Of a DNA stretch of 64,000 nucleotides, positions 45,469 to 54,819 are shown piece by piece. Location of the stretch: contig JADJGZ010000004.1 of assembly GCA_016707785.1 (NCBI GenBank), positions 62,001 to 126,000 of the forward strand, read 5' to 3'. Made by a program: the position numbers and the translations under genes. The notes beneath the pieces were generated by a model. The model was given only the letters and a program-made list of their open reading frames with translations, ran no database searches and had not been told where the DNA came from. The stretch comes from Bacteroidales bacterium. Its GTDB lineage: Bacteria; Bacteroidota; Bacteroidia; Bacteroidales; UBA4417. Within the stretch, counting starts at the first letter, position 1. Each line of letters begins with the position of its first letter.

Positions 45469-46221
45469 CTAGCCATCTATCGCCAGGTTATGTTGTTTCT
45501 TCGTGATAAACTCATTGCCCAGTGCAGTTTTAAATCGCACCTCGAACATGAGTTTCTTCATGAAGAAAGAGCCTCTGACAACAGGGACATGATAAATCCC
45601 CTTTTTCCCTGACACTTCCAGTTGTTGCCGGGAACCTGGTTCTCCAAAGATAGTTACGAAAAAGTTAGGAGTATATTTATCATCATTCAAACTTGCGACA
45701 AGCTTATAGGTCCCATCTATGGTGAGATGGTTAACTTCGGAAATAAGTATTGAAATATTATATTCTATCGGTGTCCCATTCTTCCTGTACTCTTTCAATC
45801 CTGGCTGCACCTCATTCTTTTTATAGAGTACATGTGCCATCACTTTGCCATCTTCATAAAACCTTTTTTCGATCCCTTCTTTATATCCCTCAACATAATT
45901 AGATTGGGAGAAAGCAATTCCATTCCCATAGAAATAGAGACATTTGCCATTCTTCTTCCCATCTTTATAAATGGCATCCATCCTTAACTTTCCATCCGCA
46001 TAGTATTTCCTCACTCTCCCATTCGCTTTACCATTTTTAACCTCCACAATCGACTGGAGTTTCCCATCCTCAGAATAGATTTTTTGTTCACCATCCTTGG
46101 TATTACCGGAACCGAGCTGCTCAGGTTCAAGACCCACAAGGCGTTTTCCTCCTTTACTATCACAAGATTCAAAGAGAAACAAACAAAACAACAGTGAAAC
46201 AGAAAATAGATAGATCTTCAT
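45469..46221 (-). CDS. MORN-type repeat lipoprotein (YwqK-like)
   Basis: 250 aa with a lipoprotein signal: lipobox LFESC, with Cys20 as the predicted lipidated residue. Four or five MORN_2/YwqK-like repeats follow (about 45-150), each with the pattern G-x-(K/R)-x-Y-x-D/N-G-K (GEQKIYSEDGKL, GRVRKYYADGKL, GKCLYFYGNG, GIEKRFYEDGKV). The C-terminal 90 residues form a separate beta-rich domain. Proteins with these repeats have been called YwqK-family antitoxins, but no toxin partner is present. It converges with the transglutaminase-like gene, 2 nt apart. Confidence 0.75.
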   Translation of the reverse strand: MKIYLFSVSLLFCLFLFESCDSKGGKRLVGLEPEQLGSGNTKDGEQKIYSEDGKLQSIVEVKNGKANGRVRKYYADGKLRMDAIYKDGKKNGKCLYFYGNGIAFSQSNYVEGYKEGIEKRFYEDGKVMAHVLYKKNEVQPGLKEYRKNGTPIEYNISILISEVNHLTIDGTYKLVASLNDDKYTPNFFVTIFGEPGSRQQLEVSGKKGIYHVPVVRGSFFMKKLMFEVRFKTALGNEFITKKQHNLAIDG

Positions 46222-46408
46222 ACCTCAATAATTAATGATTAATTGTTTGATTTAAGCTGCCTTTAGCACTTCAATTATATGATGCTATTTTACAAGAATA
46301 AGCACATTTCATATTTGAAAAATATTGATGCAAATTAAAGAAAATCCGAAAATCCAGCAAAAACTTTTTGATTTTACATAAACACATGAAAATCATTCAA
46401 TAACGAAT

Positions 46409-48130
46409 TTACGGGGAAACGACTTTGGGAGCGTCTTTTCTCGATAAGAATACGAAACCATTTTTCTTGTACAACACTTCCATTGCAGGAATGATGTGTT
46501 TCCACTCTTCGTAATGGGGTTCTTTCAATACCAGGTAGAATGGTTTATCAATATTCTCAGTCAATAACCACATAGGACGCTTTTTATCTTCTGGATTCTT
46601 GTTCCCATAAAACAAGGGTGCATAACTGAAATACCCGGTATTTAATATATAGCAATCCTCTCCTGCTTTTTCTTTAAAAAATTCAATAGCAGCACCTTGT
46701 GTATATTTTTCAATTTTATAAGGGAAGACCAGAATGGTCAGCCATGTGAAAAGCAAAGTGGATGAAAGCAGACCAATCATTGCATACTTAAAATTCCTTT
46801 TCCGGAAAAGGACAAAGAATACAGCTCCAGAAAGAATTATCAGTCCTATAAGGCTCTCAAAACCAGACCAGTGGACGTCAGCTCCCAGGTTGGCAACTGC
46901 AAAAGAGTCCTTTATGATACCTGAGGCAATAATTTCTGCCTTAAACTGCATAGCTAAAGGAATAGCAATTACAACCGATGCAATTAGGAATGAAAGGCTT
47001 AAAACGAGAACATTCAGCCAGGTATTCCATTTTTTCTTTCCTTCGAGTAAATCCACGATCGTTTTAGCTGCAAGGAATGTGAGTGGGAAATAACAAAGGG
47101 AGCTGTAGTGAACAATTTTGGTTTTCACAATGCTGAATAAAATTAGCACTACCCAGAAAAGGATCAGCATCAATTTGTGAAAGTTAACGAGCGCGGGATT
47201 ATCTGGTTTATTCAGTCTGAATGACTTCAAGGCTATGACAGAAGCAGGAAATACCCCGGCCAGGAGTACCCAGAAGTGGTAACTCCAATGCCCTCCGTGG
47301 CCGGCATCAGGGATGGTAAAGAGTCGTACCTGGTACATAATGAACTTAACTACCATATCTCCATGGCCGTTCAATATTTGCAGAATAAACCAGAATCCCC
47401 CTGTGAAAAGGGCAGTGAAAAGAAAAATCGGGAGGTGTTTCCAACTGAAAAACAATGATGATGGCACTTCCCTCTTCCTGAAATAATTCCAGATTACAGG
47501 TATAAAATAAACAGCTATCACCAAACCAAGAATCAGGAAGGCAGTCGGCCCCTTGGTCATCACTGCTAACCCGATGAAAAAACCTGAAAGCAGCGCGTTG
47601 CGTATTTTAGAGTTTCTAACTTCAGGAGATGTGGAGTACAGTGAAAAATACCAGACAGAAAGAAAAATGAAAAGGTTGAACCAGGGGTCAATAATTCCTG
47701 AACGGAAGTAAAGCTGAGGAAGGATAGAAGCAGCATATACGAGTAACCACCATAGTCCCATTGATTTTGAATGAAGCCTGTCACCGATTTTAAAAATCAG
47801 CAGCAGGGTGACTATCCCACAAACTGCATTGGGGAAGCGGGCTGCGAATTCATTGATTCCAAAGGCTTTCATCGATAAAACCTGGAGCCATATGAATAAT
47901 GGTGGTTTTTCCCAGAATGGCTTGAAATCTATCTGTACATTCAGAAAATCACCAGTCACAATCATTTCACGCGCACATTCAGCGAAATTGATCTCATCCC
48001 AATCAAAAAGATGCATATTTCCGATAAAGGGAATGAAAAACACCGCCGAGGCAGCAGCAATAATCATCATCCATGAAAAATAGTTCCGACGTTCCAAATC
48101 AGCAATTTTATACAAAAATATACAATTCAT
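46409..48130 (-). CDS. ArnT-like membrane glycosyltransferase (GT83 / PMT_2 fold)
   Basis: 573 aa with about 11-12 predicted transmembrane helices and a periplasmic C-terminal part. The catalytic-loop signature HLFDWDEINFAECAREM, with the Asp-Glu pair, and FKPFWEKPPLFIWLQ match the ArnT/PMT-type glycosyltransferases. These enzymes move a sugar from an undecaprenyl-phosphate donor to lipid A or another exported acceptor. Donor and acceptor are not predictable. It is divergent from the small DUF2007 gene. Confidence 0.85.
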   Translation of the reverse strand: MNCIFLYKIADLERRNYFSWMMIIAAASAVFFIPFIGNMHLFDWDEINFAECAREMIVTGDFLNVQIDFKPFWEKPPLFIWLQVLSMKAFGINEFAARFPNAVCGIVTLLLIFKIGDRLHSKSMGLWWLLVYAASILPQLYFRSGIIDPWFNLFIFLSVWYFSLYSTSPEVRNSKIRNALLSGFFIGLAVMTKGPTAFLILGLVIAVYFIPVIWNYFRKREVPSSLFFSWKHLPIFLFTALFTGGFWFILQILNGHGDMVVKFIMYQVRLFTIPDAGHGGHWSYHFWVLLAGVFPASVIALKSFRLNKPDNPALVNFHKLMLILFWVVLILFSIVKTKIVHYSSLCYFPLTFLAAKTIVDLLEGKKKWNTWLNVLVLSLSFLIASVVIAIPLAMQFKAEIIASGIIKDSFAVANLGADVHWSGFESLIGLIILSGAVFFVLFRKRNFKYAMIGLLSSTLLFTWLTILVFPYKIEKYTQGAAIEFFKEKAGEDCYILNTGYFSYAPLFYGNKNPEDKKRPMWLLTENIDKPFYLVLKEPHYEEWKHIIPAMEVLYKKNGFVFLSRKDAPKVVSP

Positions 48131-48193
48131 TTCATTGCCTGATTTCTACTATCTTTATATACTTAAATTTAAACCGAATAAATCCTTTACAAA

Positions 48194-48457
48194 ATGGATA
48201 CTGAAGAAAGTTCCGCCCCATACCAGGTATATGAGGGTACAGCCTGGGAGTCAGGATTATTACTGAGTATTCTTGAAGACAATGAGATACCTGCTTTTCT
48301 AAAGGATGTATCCAGTATACCCTGGAATTCATTTCCTGTAAATTCATCCAGTGTGAAAGTATTTGTTGCTTTCCGTGATTATGAACCAGCCCTGAAAATT
48401 GTTGAAGAATTCACACAGAATATGCAAAAAGCACCTGAAACTCTTCCTGAAGAATAA
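48194..48457 (+). CDS. DUF2007-type small protein
   Basis: 87 aa, cytoplasmic, acidic. The layout YQVYEGTAWESGLLLSILED, then NEIPAFLKD, then SSVKVFVAFRDYEPALKIVEEF, is that of DUF2007, a small putative signal-transducing alpha/beta domain. It is divergent from the ArnT-like gene, with the acyltransferase gene 143 nt downstream. Function unknown. Confidence 0.75.
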   Translation: MDTEESSAPYQVYEGTAWESGLLLSILEDNEIPAFLKDVSSIPWNSFPVNSSSVKVFVAFRDYEPALKIVEEFTQNMQKAPETLPEE

Positions 48458-48600
48458 GTATCCCTTGATAGAGCCCATCAAATTGATTTAACATTGGTTT
48501 TATATTGAGTTTCTTTTATATCTTGCAATCCTATTTGACTGCCAAGTCTGCTCTAACTCAATAATTACCTGCTAACCAATACCTTAACAGGTCATTCGTT

Positions 48601-49950
48601 ATGAAATTACCCAATGTTGGCAAATCCTCCTTTTTTTATTCCCTCCTTTTCTGGTCGGTATATCTTTATTTTAATGTGTATTTCAGGCGCTTTTCTGTAA
48701 CAGGGAGGAATAATATTCCGGCTGGCAAACCAATAATCTTTGCCGGGAACCATCAGAATGCCCTTATGGATGCTTTATCTATTTTATTTGCAGCGCGGGG
48801 AAAAGTAGTATTCCTTGCCCGGGCTGACCTGTTCAAAAAGAAATATATTGCAAGGATCCTGTTTTTTATGAGAATCCTGCCTGTTTACCGCATCAGGGAT
48901 GGAATAAGTTCGATGGGGCAGAATGATGCAACTTTTAAAAAAGCAGCCGAAATACTTAGGGCAGGCACTCCCATTGCATTATTTCCGGAAGGCAATCATG
49001 CAGGGTACAAGAGGCTGAGATCGCTGAAAAAAGGAATATGTCGCATTGCTTTCATGGCGGAAGAACAGGCCGGATACAACCTTGATCTTCATATAGTTCC
49101 TTCAGGTATAGATTATAGTAATTATTCTGATCCGGGAGCAAGACTGCTTGTGAAATACGGAAAACCAATTCGTGTAGCCGATTTTATTCCACAGCACCAT
49201 GAAAATCCACAGAAAGCTCTTTCTCTCCTGAGGGATAAACTCTCAGAAGAGATGGAACCGCTGATGATCAATATTTCAAGTGAAGAGGATTATGACACCT
49301 ATATGAATGCCTGTAAAATATTTGTGCCTGCCATTCTCAGGAAACTTAAAATCCGAAATAACCATCACAATCGCTTATTGCAAGAGAAAGAAGTTATTTC
49401 CCGCCTCGGTCAGGCAGAAAAGGAATACCCTTTGGCTTTTGAATCTTTAAGAAATGGATTACAAATCTATAACAAGCTGTTATATCAATATGGACTTAGA
49501 GATTGGCTGTTACGTAAGAAAAAAATGCCATTTCTTTCCTTTGCACTTGATTTGTTTATATCCCTCCTGCTTTCTCCAATATATTTTTATGGGCTGATTA
49601 TTAACTACATACCATATAAACTCCCGTTATTATTCAGCAGGAAAGTCAAGGACCCTGTTTTTCACAGTTCCATTCACTTTGGAACCGGGTTGGTGATTTT
49701 CCCTCTCTTTCACCTGATTTTGCTGACCATTTTCAGCTTACTTACAAAGGGTGTTCTCCTTAAAATTGCCTTTGCATTGAGTCTGCCACTTTCAGGAATT
49801 TTCACCTTTTATTACTATATCCATTTTCTTAAGCTGGGCGGCAAATTCCGCCTGTTATGGATGAAGTTGTTTGAAAAGTACTTTTTAGAAGATATTCAGG
49901 AAAAAAGATCCTCCCTTCTACTTCAAATCTATAAACTGTTGAATTACTAA
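48601..49950 (+). CDS. Lysophospholipid acyltransferase (PlsC-like)
   Basis: 449 aa. An N-terminal acyltransferase domain (about 25-220) has the acyl-acceptor motif NHQNALMD (an HX5D spacing rather than the usual HX4D), the glycerophosphate-binding segment and FPEG (LFPEGNHAG). The C-terminal part has a helical region and three to four membrane segments (about 310-420). It likely acylates lysophosphatidate or a related lipid at the inner membrane. The gene is 10 nt upstream of the Omp85-like barrel gene and probably co-transcribed. Confidence 0.87.
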   Translation: MKLPNVGKSSFFYSLLFWSVYLYFNVYFRRFSVTGRNNIPAGKPIIFAGNHQNALMDALSILFAARGKVVFLARADLFKKKYIARILFFMRILPVYRIRDGISSMGQNDATFKKAAEILRAGTPIALFPEGNHAGYKRLRSLKKGICRIAFMAEEQAGYNLDLHIVPSGIDYSNYSDPGARLLVKYGKPIRVADFIPQHHENPQKALSLLRDKLSEEMEPLMINISSEEDYDTYMNACKIFVPAILRKLKIRNNHHNRLLQEKEVISRLGQAEKEYPLAFESLRNGLQIYNKLLYQYGLRDWLLRKKKMPFLSFALDLFISLLLSPIYFYGLIINYIPYKLPLLFSRKVKDPVFHSSIHFGTGLVIFPLFHLILLTIFSLLTKGVLLKIAFALSLPLSGIFTFYYYIHFLKLGGKFRLLWMKLFEKYFLEDIQEKRSSLLLQIYKLLNY

Positions 49951-49960
49951 AATCAAACCT

Positions 49961-51301
49961 ATGAGAACCTCTCATTTTATGCTTTTATCAGTTTTGTTAG
50001 CTATGGCCGTTATTGCCAATGGCCAGGAACAAAAAACTGAGCAAGTTAAAAAAGGATATAGTTTTGGCCTTCTACCCACCATTTCTTTCGATGCAGATAT
50101 GGGGTTCCAGTATGGAGGCCTGGTAAGTGTTTATGATTATGGTGACGGGAAAATATATCCTTCCTACAAACAGATGGTAAAAGTTGAAGTATCAAGGTAT
50201 ACGAAAGGCTCAGGAACAAACCAGCTCTTCTATGATGCCAAAAATCTATTGCCACATCACTTAAGGCTGACCGCCGATTTAAGTTACCTCACTGAAAAAT
50301 CCCTGGATTTCTATGGGTTTAATGGATATCAAAGCATTTTTGATATAGATCTCACCGACAAAGATGCCGATGACTATATTTCCAGGGTATTCTATCGGAA
50401 TCAACGTAAGATGTTCAGGTTCACCCTTGATTTGCAAGGCAGGTTATATGGAGATCACCTGAGGTGGTTAGGAGGAATCGGGATCATGAATATGAAAATG
50501 GGAAGAGTGGATTTCAATTCCATCAATAAAGGAAAAAAAGATGAGGATATCCTGAAAGATACAACAACCCTGTATGACAAATATGTTGATTGGGGCATTA
50601 TCAGCCAGGAAGAAAAAGATGGCGGCAATGCCAATTTCCTAAAAGCCGGTATAGTTTATGACACCCGCGATAATGAAGCAAATGCGATGAAAGGTATGTG
50701 GTCAGAAGCCCTCATAACCTATGCCCCGGGCTTCATGTTTAACCCTGAATTCAATTATGCAAAGCTGGTACTTATCCACCGACAATATTTCACATTGATC
50801 AAAGACAGGCTTTCGTTTGTTTATCGTTTAGGTTACCAGGGAACAATTGGAGGAGATGCACCCTTCTTTATGCAACCCTATATGCTTAGCTCCTACTCTT
50901 CCATTACCAAAACCGATGGCCTGGGAGGAGCGAAAACACTGAGAGGTATCATGCGCGACCGGGTAGTAGGAGATGGTATTGCTTATGGAAACCTCGAAGT
51001 TAGGTGGAAATTCCTGAAGACTCATGTAGGCAAACAAAACCTGTATATGGCCTTAAATGGATTTTCCGACTTCGGAATGGTGGTTCAGGAAATTAATCTG
51101 AACAGAGCCAATATCACCCAGGCAGACCAGGATACCTATTTTGATTTCTCTTACGAAAAAGATAAACTGCACCCCAGTGTTGGAGCTGGTTTAAGGATAG
51201 CTTTAAATGAAAACTTTATCCTTGCAGTTGATTATGGCTTTGCATTGAATCAAAAAGATGGCGCAAAAGGTTTATACATAAACATTGGTAATCTGTTCTA
51301 G
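49961..51301 (+). CDS. Omp85/BamA-superfamily outer-membrane barrel, POTRA-less
   Basis: 446 aa with a signal peptide (about 1-21, ending IANGQ). The mature protein starts directly with barrel strands (GYSFGLLPTISFDADMGFQYGG), so there is no room for POTRA domains. The loop segment GGAKTLRGIMRDRVVGDG resembles the L6 (V/I)RG(F/Y) signature of the Omp85 family. The end (LYINIGNLF) is a typical terminal strand. Function in lipid or protein insertion is unknown. It shares a transcript with the acyltransferase. Confidence 0.8.
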   Translation: MRTSHFMLLSVLLAMAVIANGQEQKTEQVKKGYSFGLLPTISFDADMGFQYGGLVSVYDYGDGKIYPSYKQMVKVEVSRYTKGSGTNQLFYDAKNLLPHHLRLTADLSYLTEKSLDFYGFNGYQSIFDIDLTDKDADDYISRVFYRNQRKMFRFTLDLQGRLYGDHLRWLGGIGIMNMKMGRVDFNSINKGKKDEDILKDTTTLYDKYVDWGIISQEEKDGGNANFLKAGIVYDTRDNEANAMKGMWSEALITYAPGFMFNPEFNYAKLVLIHRQYFTLIKDRLSFVYRLGYQGTIGGDAPFFMQPYMLSSYSSITKTDGLGGAKTLRGIMRDRVVGDGIAYGNLEVRWKFLKTHVGKQNLYMALNGFSDFGMVVQEINLNRANITQADQDTYFDFSYEKDKLHPSVGAGLRIALNENFILAVDYGFALNQKDGAKGLYINIGNLF

Positions 51302-51339
51302 ACAACAACAATAACTTTCCTAAAGGCAGTTAACGGTAT

Positions 51340-51347
51340 TACCTTTG
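51340..51347 (+). promoter_or_regulatory. -7 element upstream of the small membrane protein
   Basis: TACCTTTG matches TAnnTTTG and lies 62 nt upstream of the ATG at 51410. Confidence 0.4.
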
Positions 51348-51409
51348 TAGAATACACAGATTAAGAGTAAATTAGATAGTCTGAATTTATCTACCTAATC
51401 CCTTTGCCA

Positions 51410-51712
51410 ATGGTAAATCCTGTTATTACCCCCATGATAATTGCTGCAAGAATCCGCAGATATGTTAATCGTTTCGAAAATGCCGGTGCAACTGATCCCC
51501 GGGGTGCAAAAACGCTCCAATCGCTGGGTTTAGATAATGGATTCCTTTTTAATCGTCTTTTGGCTAATAATGTTTTTATAGAAGCCTCTCCGGGTTATTT
51601 CTATGTGAGCAGGGAAAACTTCATGAAGTACAGGCAAAAACGGAGAACCAGGGCGATCTACATTCTTTCTGCTTTCATTGCAGTAATAGTTATTAGCTAT
51701 TTGTTCCTGTAA
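51410..51712 (+). CDS. Small membrane protein of unknown function
   Basis: 100 aa. The cytoplasmic part is basic and helical (IIAARIRRYVNRFENAGATD), followed by a motif-like SLGLDNGFLFNRLLANNVFIE. A basic stretch (KYRQKRRTRA) leads to a single C-terminal transmembrane helix (IYILSAFIAVIVISYLFL), so it is probably tail-anchored. An internal ATG or the TTG two codons before could also start it. Own -7 box upstream; I do not recognise the family. Confidence 0.65.
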   Translation: MVNPVITPMIIAARIRRYVNRFENAGATDPRGAKTLQSLGLDNGFLFNRLLANNVFIEASPGYFYVSRENFMKYRQKRRTRAIYILSAFIAVIVISYLFL

Positions 51713-51774
51713 CCTTTCACCAGTAAAGTACAATTGAATTGAAGGTTGGCAAATATCATAAGCTCACCTGATTC

Positions 51775-53220
51775 TTATTTTTTCAGACCAACCCTTTTTA
51801 CACCTGAATAATTTAAAGTCTTTTTTTCTTTAATAAAATCAATCAGGGTCTGAGCACCAGTTGTAAACGTGCTATTTCCCGGATCTCTGTGGTCAAATTT
51901 GTAGCTTGCTGAAATATAACTATTTAAACCAACACTATAATCTTTCACCGGATCCAGGATTTTTCCGTTCATATCTTTCATCTCCACACCTACACAACTT
52001 CCCTTTTCATCCAGGATAACTTCATAGGTGATTCCGGAAACTTCAAGATCAATACTCTTCTCCCTGTTATACGCATTACAAATCAGTGATGTCATCTCAT
52101 CAACATTCATCTTGTAGATAACAATCAGGTTGCCAAATGGATCCAGTTTGTAAACATCCTTTAACCTGATTTCTCCTTCGGGGATTGAAGAAATCCGAAT
52201 TCCTCCTGTATTCTGAAAAGCAATATCCAACTTAAGCTGAGAAGTAATGGCATCAGTCATCAGGCTTCCTAATTCATCTTCACCTGCAATAGGTTTCTCT
52301 GCAAAACCGATAATCACATTGAGCTCTTTATTATCATTGTATTGATCAATCAATGCCTGGACTTCAGGTTTTGAATTCGTAACCGACTGCAGAGGAATCA
52401 ACTCATAATCGCGACGATTGATCTTTCCATCAACAATCCCTAACGTAAGTTTGCCTACATTTCTCAATCCCGATCCGGCTTGAACAATCATAACATCATT
52501 CACCATCATGGCCTTAGTCATTGTAGTATGAGAATGACCGCCAATAATCACATCAAATTCGGGCATCTCTTTTGCCAGGGGTTCATCGGTTTCAACACCT
52601 AAATGAGTCAAACCAATCAACATTCCATACTCTTGTTTAAGGTATTTGTATTTTAGTGCTTGCTGCAGTCCATCTGTAAATCTCAGGCCTTCCAGCTTTG
52701 AAGGATGCGAATCAGGTAGACCATTTTCACCTAATTGAATAACGCCCAATACTGGTATCCTGATTCCCCCGGCTTCAAGTATATAGAAGGGTTCAGGCTG
52801 TTTGAAAACAGCGTTGGAAGCATCGATATTACAGCTAATAAAAGGGAAAGCGGCCTGCTTAATTCTTGCATTCAGCTTATCCTGCCCCAGGTCAAATTCA
52901 TGATTGCCCAGAGCAGAGAGATTGAATCCGCATTGGTTCATCAGGTCGATCATTGGAAAACCTTTATCTTCTACCATATCAACTACCGGGTTACCAGTGA
53001 AATTATCCCCGGCAGCAAAAAGGAATACAAAAGGATGTATCTTTCTCAGACTGTCAGCCAGGTAGGCAAGCTTACCCATATTATCGATCTTTGCATGCAT
53101 ATCATTGGTATGCAGAATGATGATTTCAGTTTCTTTCGAAGCAGCTTGTCCAAAAGTGCCAGCTGGGATTATTGCAATTCCTGCAAGTAATATCCAAACA
53201 AGAAAGTTTTGAATTTTCAT
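51775..53220 (-). CDS. 5'-nucleotidase / UshA-like metallophosphoesterase
   Basis: 481 aa, exported (signal peptide about 1-24). The N-terminal metallophosphoesterase domain (about 31-265) shows all metal ligands: HTNDMHA, AGDNFTGNP, LGNHEFDLG, LTHLG and GGHSH. The C-terminal nucleotide-binding domain (about 310-465) has the NTGGIR motif. It would dephosphorylate nucleotides in the periplasm. The gene overlaps the preceding small gene by 4 nt (ATGA), and that gene in turn overlaps the amidohydrolase, so all three are translationally coupled. A role in nucleoside salvage fits the amidohydrolase context. Confidence 0.92.
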   Translation of the reverse strand: MKIQNFLVWILLAGIAIIPAGTFGQAASKETEIIILHTNDMHAKIDNMGKLAYLADSLRKIHPFVFLFAAGDNFTGNPVVDMVEDKGFPMIDLMNQCGFNLSALGNHEFDLGQDKLNARIKQAAFPFISCNIDASNAVFKQPEPFYILEAGGIRIPVLGVIQLGENGLPDSHPSKLEGLRFTDGLQQALKYKYLKQEYGMLIGLTHLGVETDEPLAKEMPEFDVIIGGHSHTTMTKAMMVNDVMIVQAGSGLRNVGKLTLGIVDGKINRRDYELIPLQSVTNSKPEVQALIDQYNDNKELNVIIGFAEKPIAGEDELGSLMTDAITSQLKLDIAFQNTGGIRISSIPEGEIRLKDVYKLDPFGNLIVIYKMNVDEMTSLICNAYNREKSIDLEVSGITYEVILDEKGSCVGVEMKDMNGKILDPVKDYSVGLNSYISASYKFDHRDPGNSTFTTGAQTLIDFIKEKKTLNYSGVKRVGLKK

Positions 53221-53423
53221 AGGATTTTGATTCTTTTCAATGTTAAACGCTGTCCATTTGCCAGGGAGCCATCAAGGTCTGTAAGGTTTCCAAACCGGTC
53301 AAAGATAGCCATTTTACCCTGTTTTACCAGATTGAATGACCTTTGAGAATAGGCAAGTAAGGCGTCCTGCACGCGCGCACCCATAAATATTTCCAATTCC
53401 TTTTTATTAATGAAGACTTTCAT
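53217..53423 (-). CDS. Short (68-70 aa) possible beta-grasp protein between amidohydrolase and nucleotidase
   Basis: Reading from the Met at 53423 (or two codons earlier, 53429) gives a 68-70-aa protein beginning MKVFINKKELEIFMGARVQD and ending in DGSLANGQRLTLKRIKIL. The pattern of short strand, helix, then strands with a conserved DGSLANGQ turn resembles small beta-grasp folds (ThiS/TGS-like), but it lacks a C-terminal GG, so sulfur-carrier function is unlikely. Its start overlaps the amidohydrolase end by about 17 nt and its stop overlaps the nucleotidase ATG by 4 nt. This tight packing argues for a real gene. No function can be assigned. Confidence 0.7.
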   Translation of the reverse strand: MKVFINKKELEIFMGARVQDALLAYSQRSFNLVKQGKMAIFDRFGNLTDLDGSLANGQRLTLKRIKIL

Positions 53424-54618
53424 AACCATGCATAACCAATAATTTTGAACTGGAATCCTTAAGTAATGTACCCTCAATAATATCAACATTTTCGATCAGC
53501 ACAACCCCGGGGTGTTTTCCTTTTTCAAAACTTCCCAGGCTGTCAAAACCAAAGAACTTAGCACCATTCATTGTTGCCCAGGAGAGCACTTCACAAAAAG
53601 GGATATCAGGAAAAAATTCCTGCAGGGTTTTCATCTCATCCAGCATCTGCAAAGAATCATTGGAGGCAAGACTGTCTGTCCCGAGTAAAATATTGCACCC
53701 CATTCGTCTGAACAAATCAACTAGTGGCAATCGATTCTCGATATAAAGGTTTGCATTGGGACAGAGGCACCAGGCTGCATTCACAAAATTTTTCAGTGCG
53801 AAATCTATATCCTGTTCCTCACTGAAGGTATTATGCACCAGTAAAATAGAAGCCTGAGCATCCAGATCACCGGCAATACTTTCCAGGGGACGTTTTCCGG
53901 TAGCTTCGAACTTTCGGATACCCGGGTTAAACAATTGTCGTCGATCTGCAATTGGACCTTCCCCGGACTTAAAAAACAGATTTTCCTGTTCACTCTCCTG
54001 GTGATGAATCGAGAAAATGCCTGATGGATTTCCCTCTTTCATGATTAGCTGAAAAAGGTCGGAAGACACGGAGTAGGTAGCATGAGGAGTGACAGATGAT
54101 CGGGAATTCCGTTTCAGGCCGCGAAAAACCTGATTAAGAACCTTTATCTTTTCAAAAGCAAGATCAGCTCTAACCGGGTCGGATGCAAAGACTTCAGAAA
54201 AGGTATGAAAGAGTGTGGCAGATTTCTCCTTGAAATCTGCTGTGATATCTGAATTGGAGATATCCCCTACTGCGACAATGCCGGATTCAAGCATACTTTT
54301 TCCGGTGGTTTCAATCATCAGCAAAGCCTGATCACGGCTCACATCTTTTCTTAATATTTCGAGCTGCTGCACAAATCCATCCAACCCACCATGAGGTTCA
54401 ATCATTTCTTTTGCCCAGGAAAGCTCCAGATGGCAATGAGCATTAACGAAACCGGGACAAAGGAACCCTTTGAATCTCTCTACAGGAATCACTTCTAAAT
54501 CAATATTTTCCGGGCTAAGCAAGTCCTGAATTTTCCCATAATCATCTAATACCAGTATCCCATCCCGAATTGGGGAATCATGAATTGGGAAAATGATATC
54601 AGCAGAAAGGAACCTCAT
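53407..54618 (-). CDS. Amidohydrolase (cytosine-deaminase / MTA-SAH-deaminase-like)
   Basis: 403 aa, cytoplasmic metal-dependent hydrolase. Metal ligands are visible in NAHCHLELS (His61, His63), in the HHQES segment, in LVHNTF and in LGTDSLASND (Asp). The overall form matches ATZ/TRZ-type deaminases that act on nucleosides or bases, including 5'-methylthioadenosine/SAH deaminases and aminodeoxyfutalosine deaminases. The coupled 5'-nucleotidase favours a purine nucleoside substrate, but this is inference. A -7 box lies 19 nt upstream of the ATG. Confidence 0.83.
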   Translation of the reverse strand: MRFLSADIIFPIHDSPIRDGILVLDDYGKIQDLLSPENIDLEVIPVERFKGFLCPGFVNAHCHLELSWAKEMIEPHGGLDGFVQQLEILRKDVSRDQALLMIETTGKSMLESGIVAVGDISNSDITADFKEKSATLFHTFSEVFASDPVRADLAFEKIKVLNQVFRGLKRNSRSSVTPHATYSVSSDLFQLIMKEGNPSGIFSIHHQESEQENLFFKSGEGPIADRRQLFNPGIRKFEATGKRPLESIAGDLDAQASILLVHNTFSEEQDIDFALKNFVNAAWCLCPNANLYIENRLPLVDLFRRMGCNILLGTDSLASNDSLQMLDEMKTLQEFFPDIPFCEVLSWATMNGAKFFGFDSLGSFEKGKHPGVVLIENVDIIEGTLLKDSSSKLLVMHGYESLH

Positions 54619-54637
54619 GATTCTGATTGATTAATCA

Positions 54638-54645
54638 CAAATGTA
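54638..54645 (-). promoter_or_regulatory. -7 element of the amidohydrolase-nucleotidase operon
   Basis: Minus strand TACATTTG matches TAnnTTTG, 19 nt upstream of the ATG at 54618. A TTTG at 54672-54675 is the nearest candidate -33 element. Confidence 0.45.
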
Positions 54646-54794
54646 GCGATAATCCATTTCTCAGGAACGAACAAAATCCTTCAGGGATACCGGGAGTAGT
54701 AACTTTCAGTCAGTTTATCTGATCGCAATCCTATTACGCTTTGGGATTATTCCTTATTAAATCATCATTTAAACCCTTATTAATAAGTTATCCC

Positions 54795-54802
54795 TATTTT
54801 TG
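54795..54802 (+). promoter_or_regulatory. -7 element of the mevalonate operon
   Basis: TATTTTTG matches TAnnTTTG, 17 nt upstream of the mvaA ATG at 54820. No obvious -33 element. Confidence 0.5.
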
Positions 54803-54819
54803 CAGATTAAAGCTTTTTA

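Noticed and set aside
45469..46221. Toxin-antitoxin module because of the YwqK-like repeats
   Set aside because: There is no toxin gene beside it, and the lipoprotein signal points to the envelope. MORN-like repeats alone do not show antitoxin function.
53407..54618. Specific call as aminodeoxyfutalosine deaminase or MTA/SAH deaminase
   Set aside because: Metal ligands are shared by the whole amidohydrolase group, and no other menaquinone or methionine-salvage gene is adjacent; only the family is claimed.
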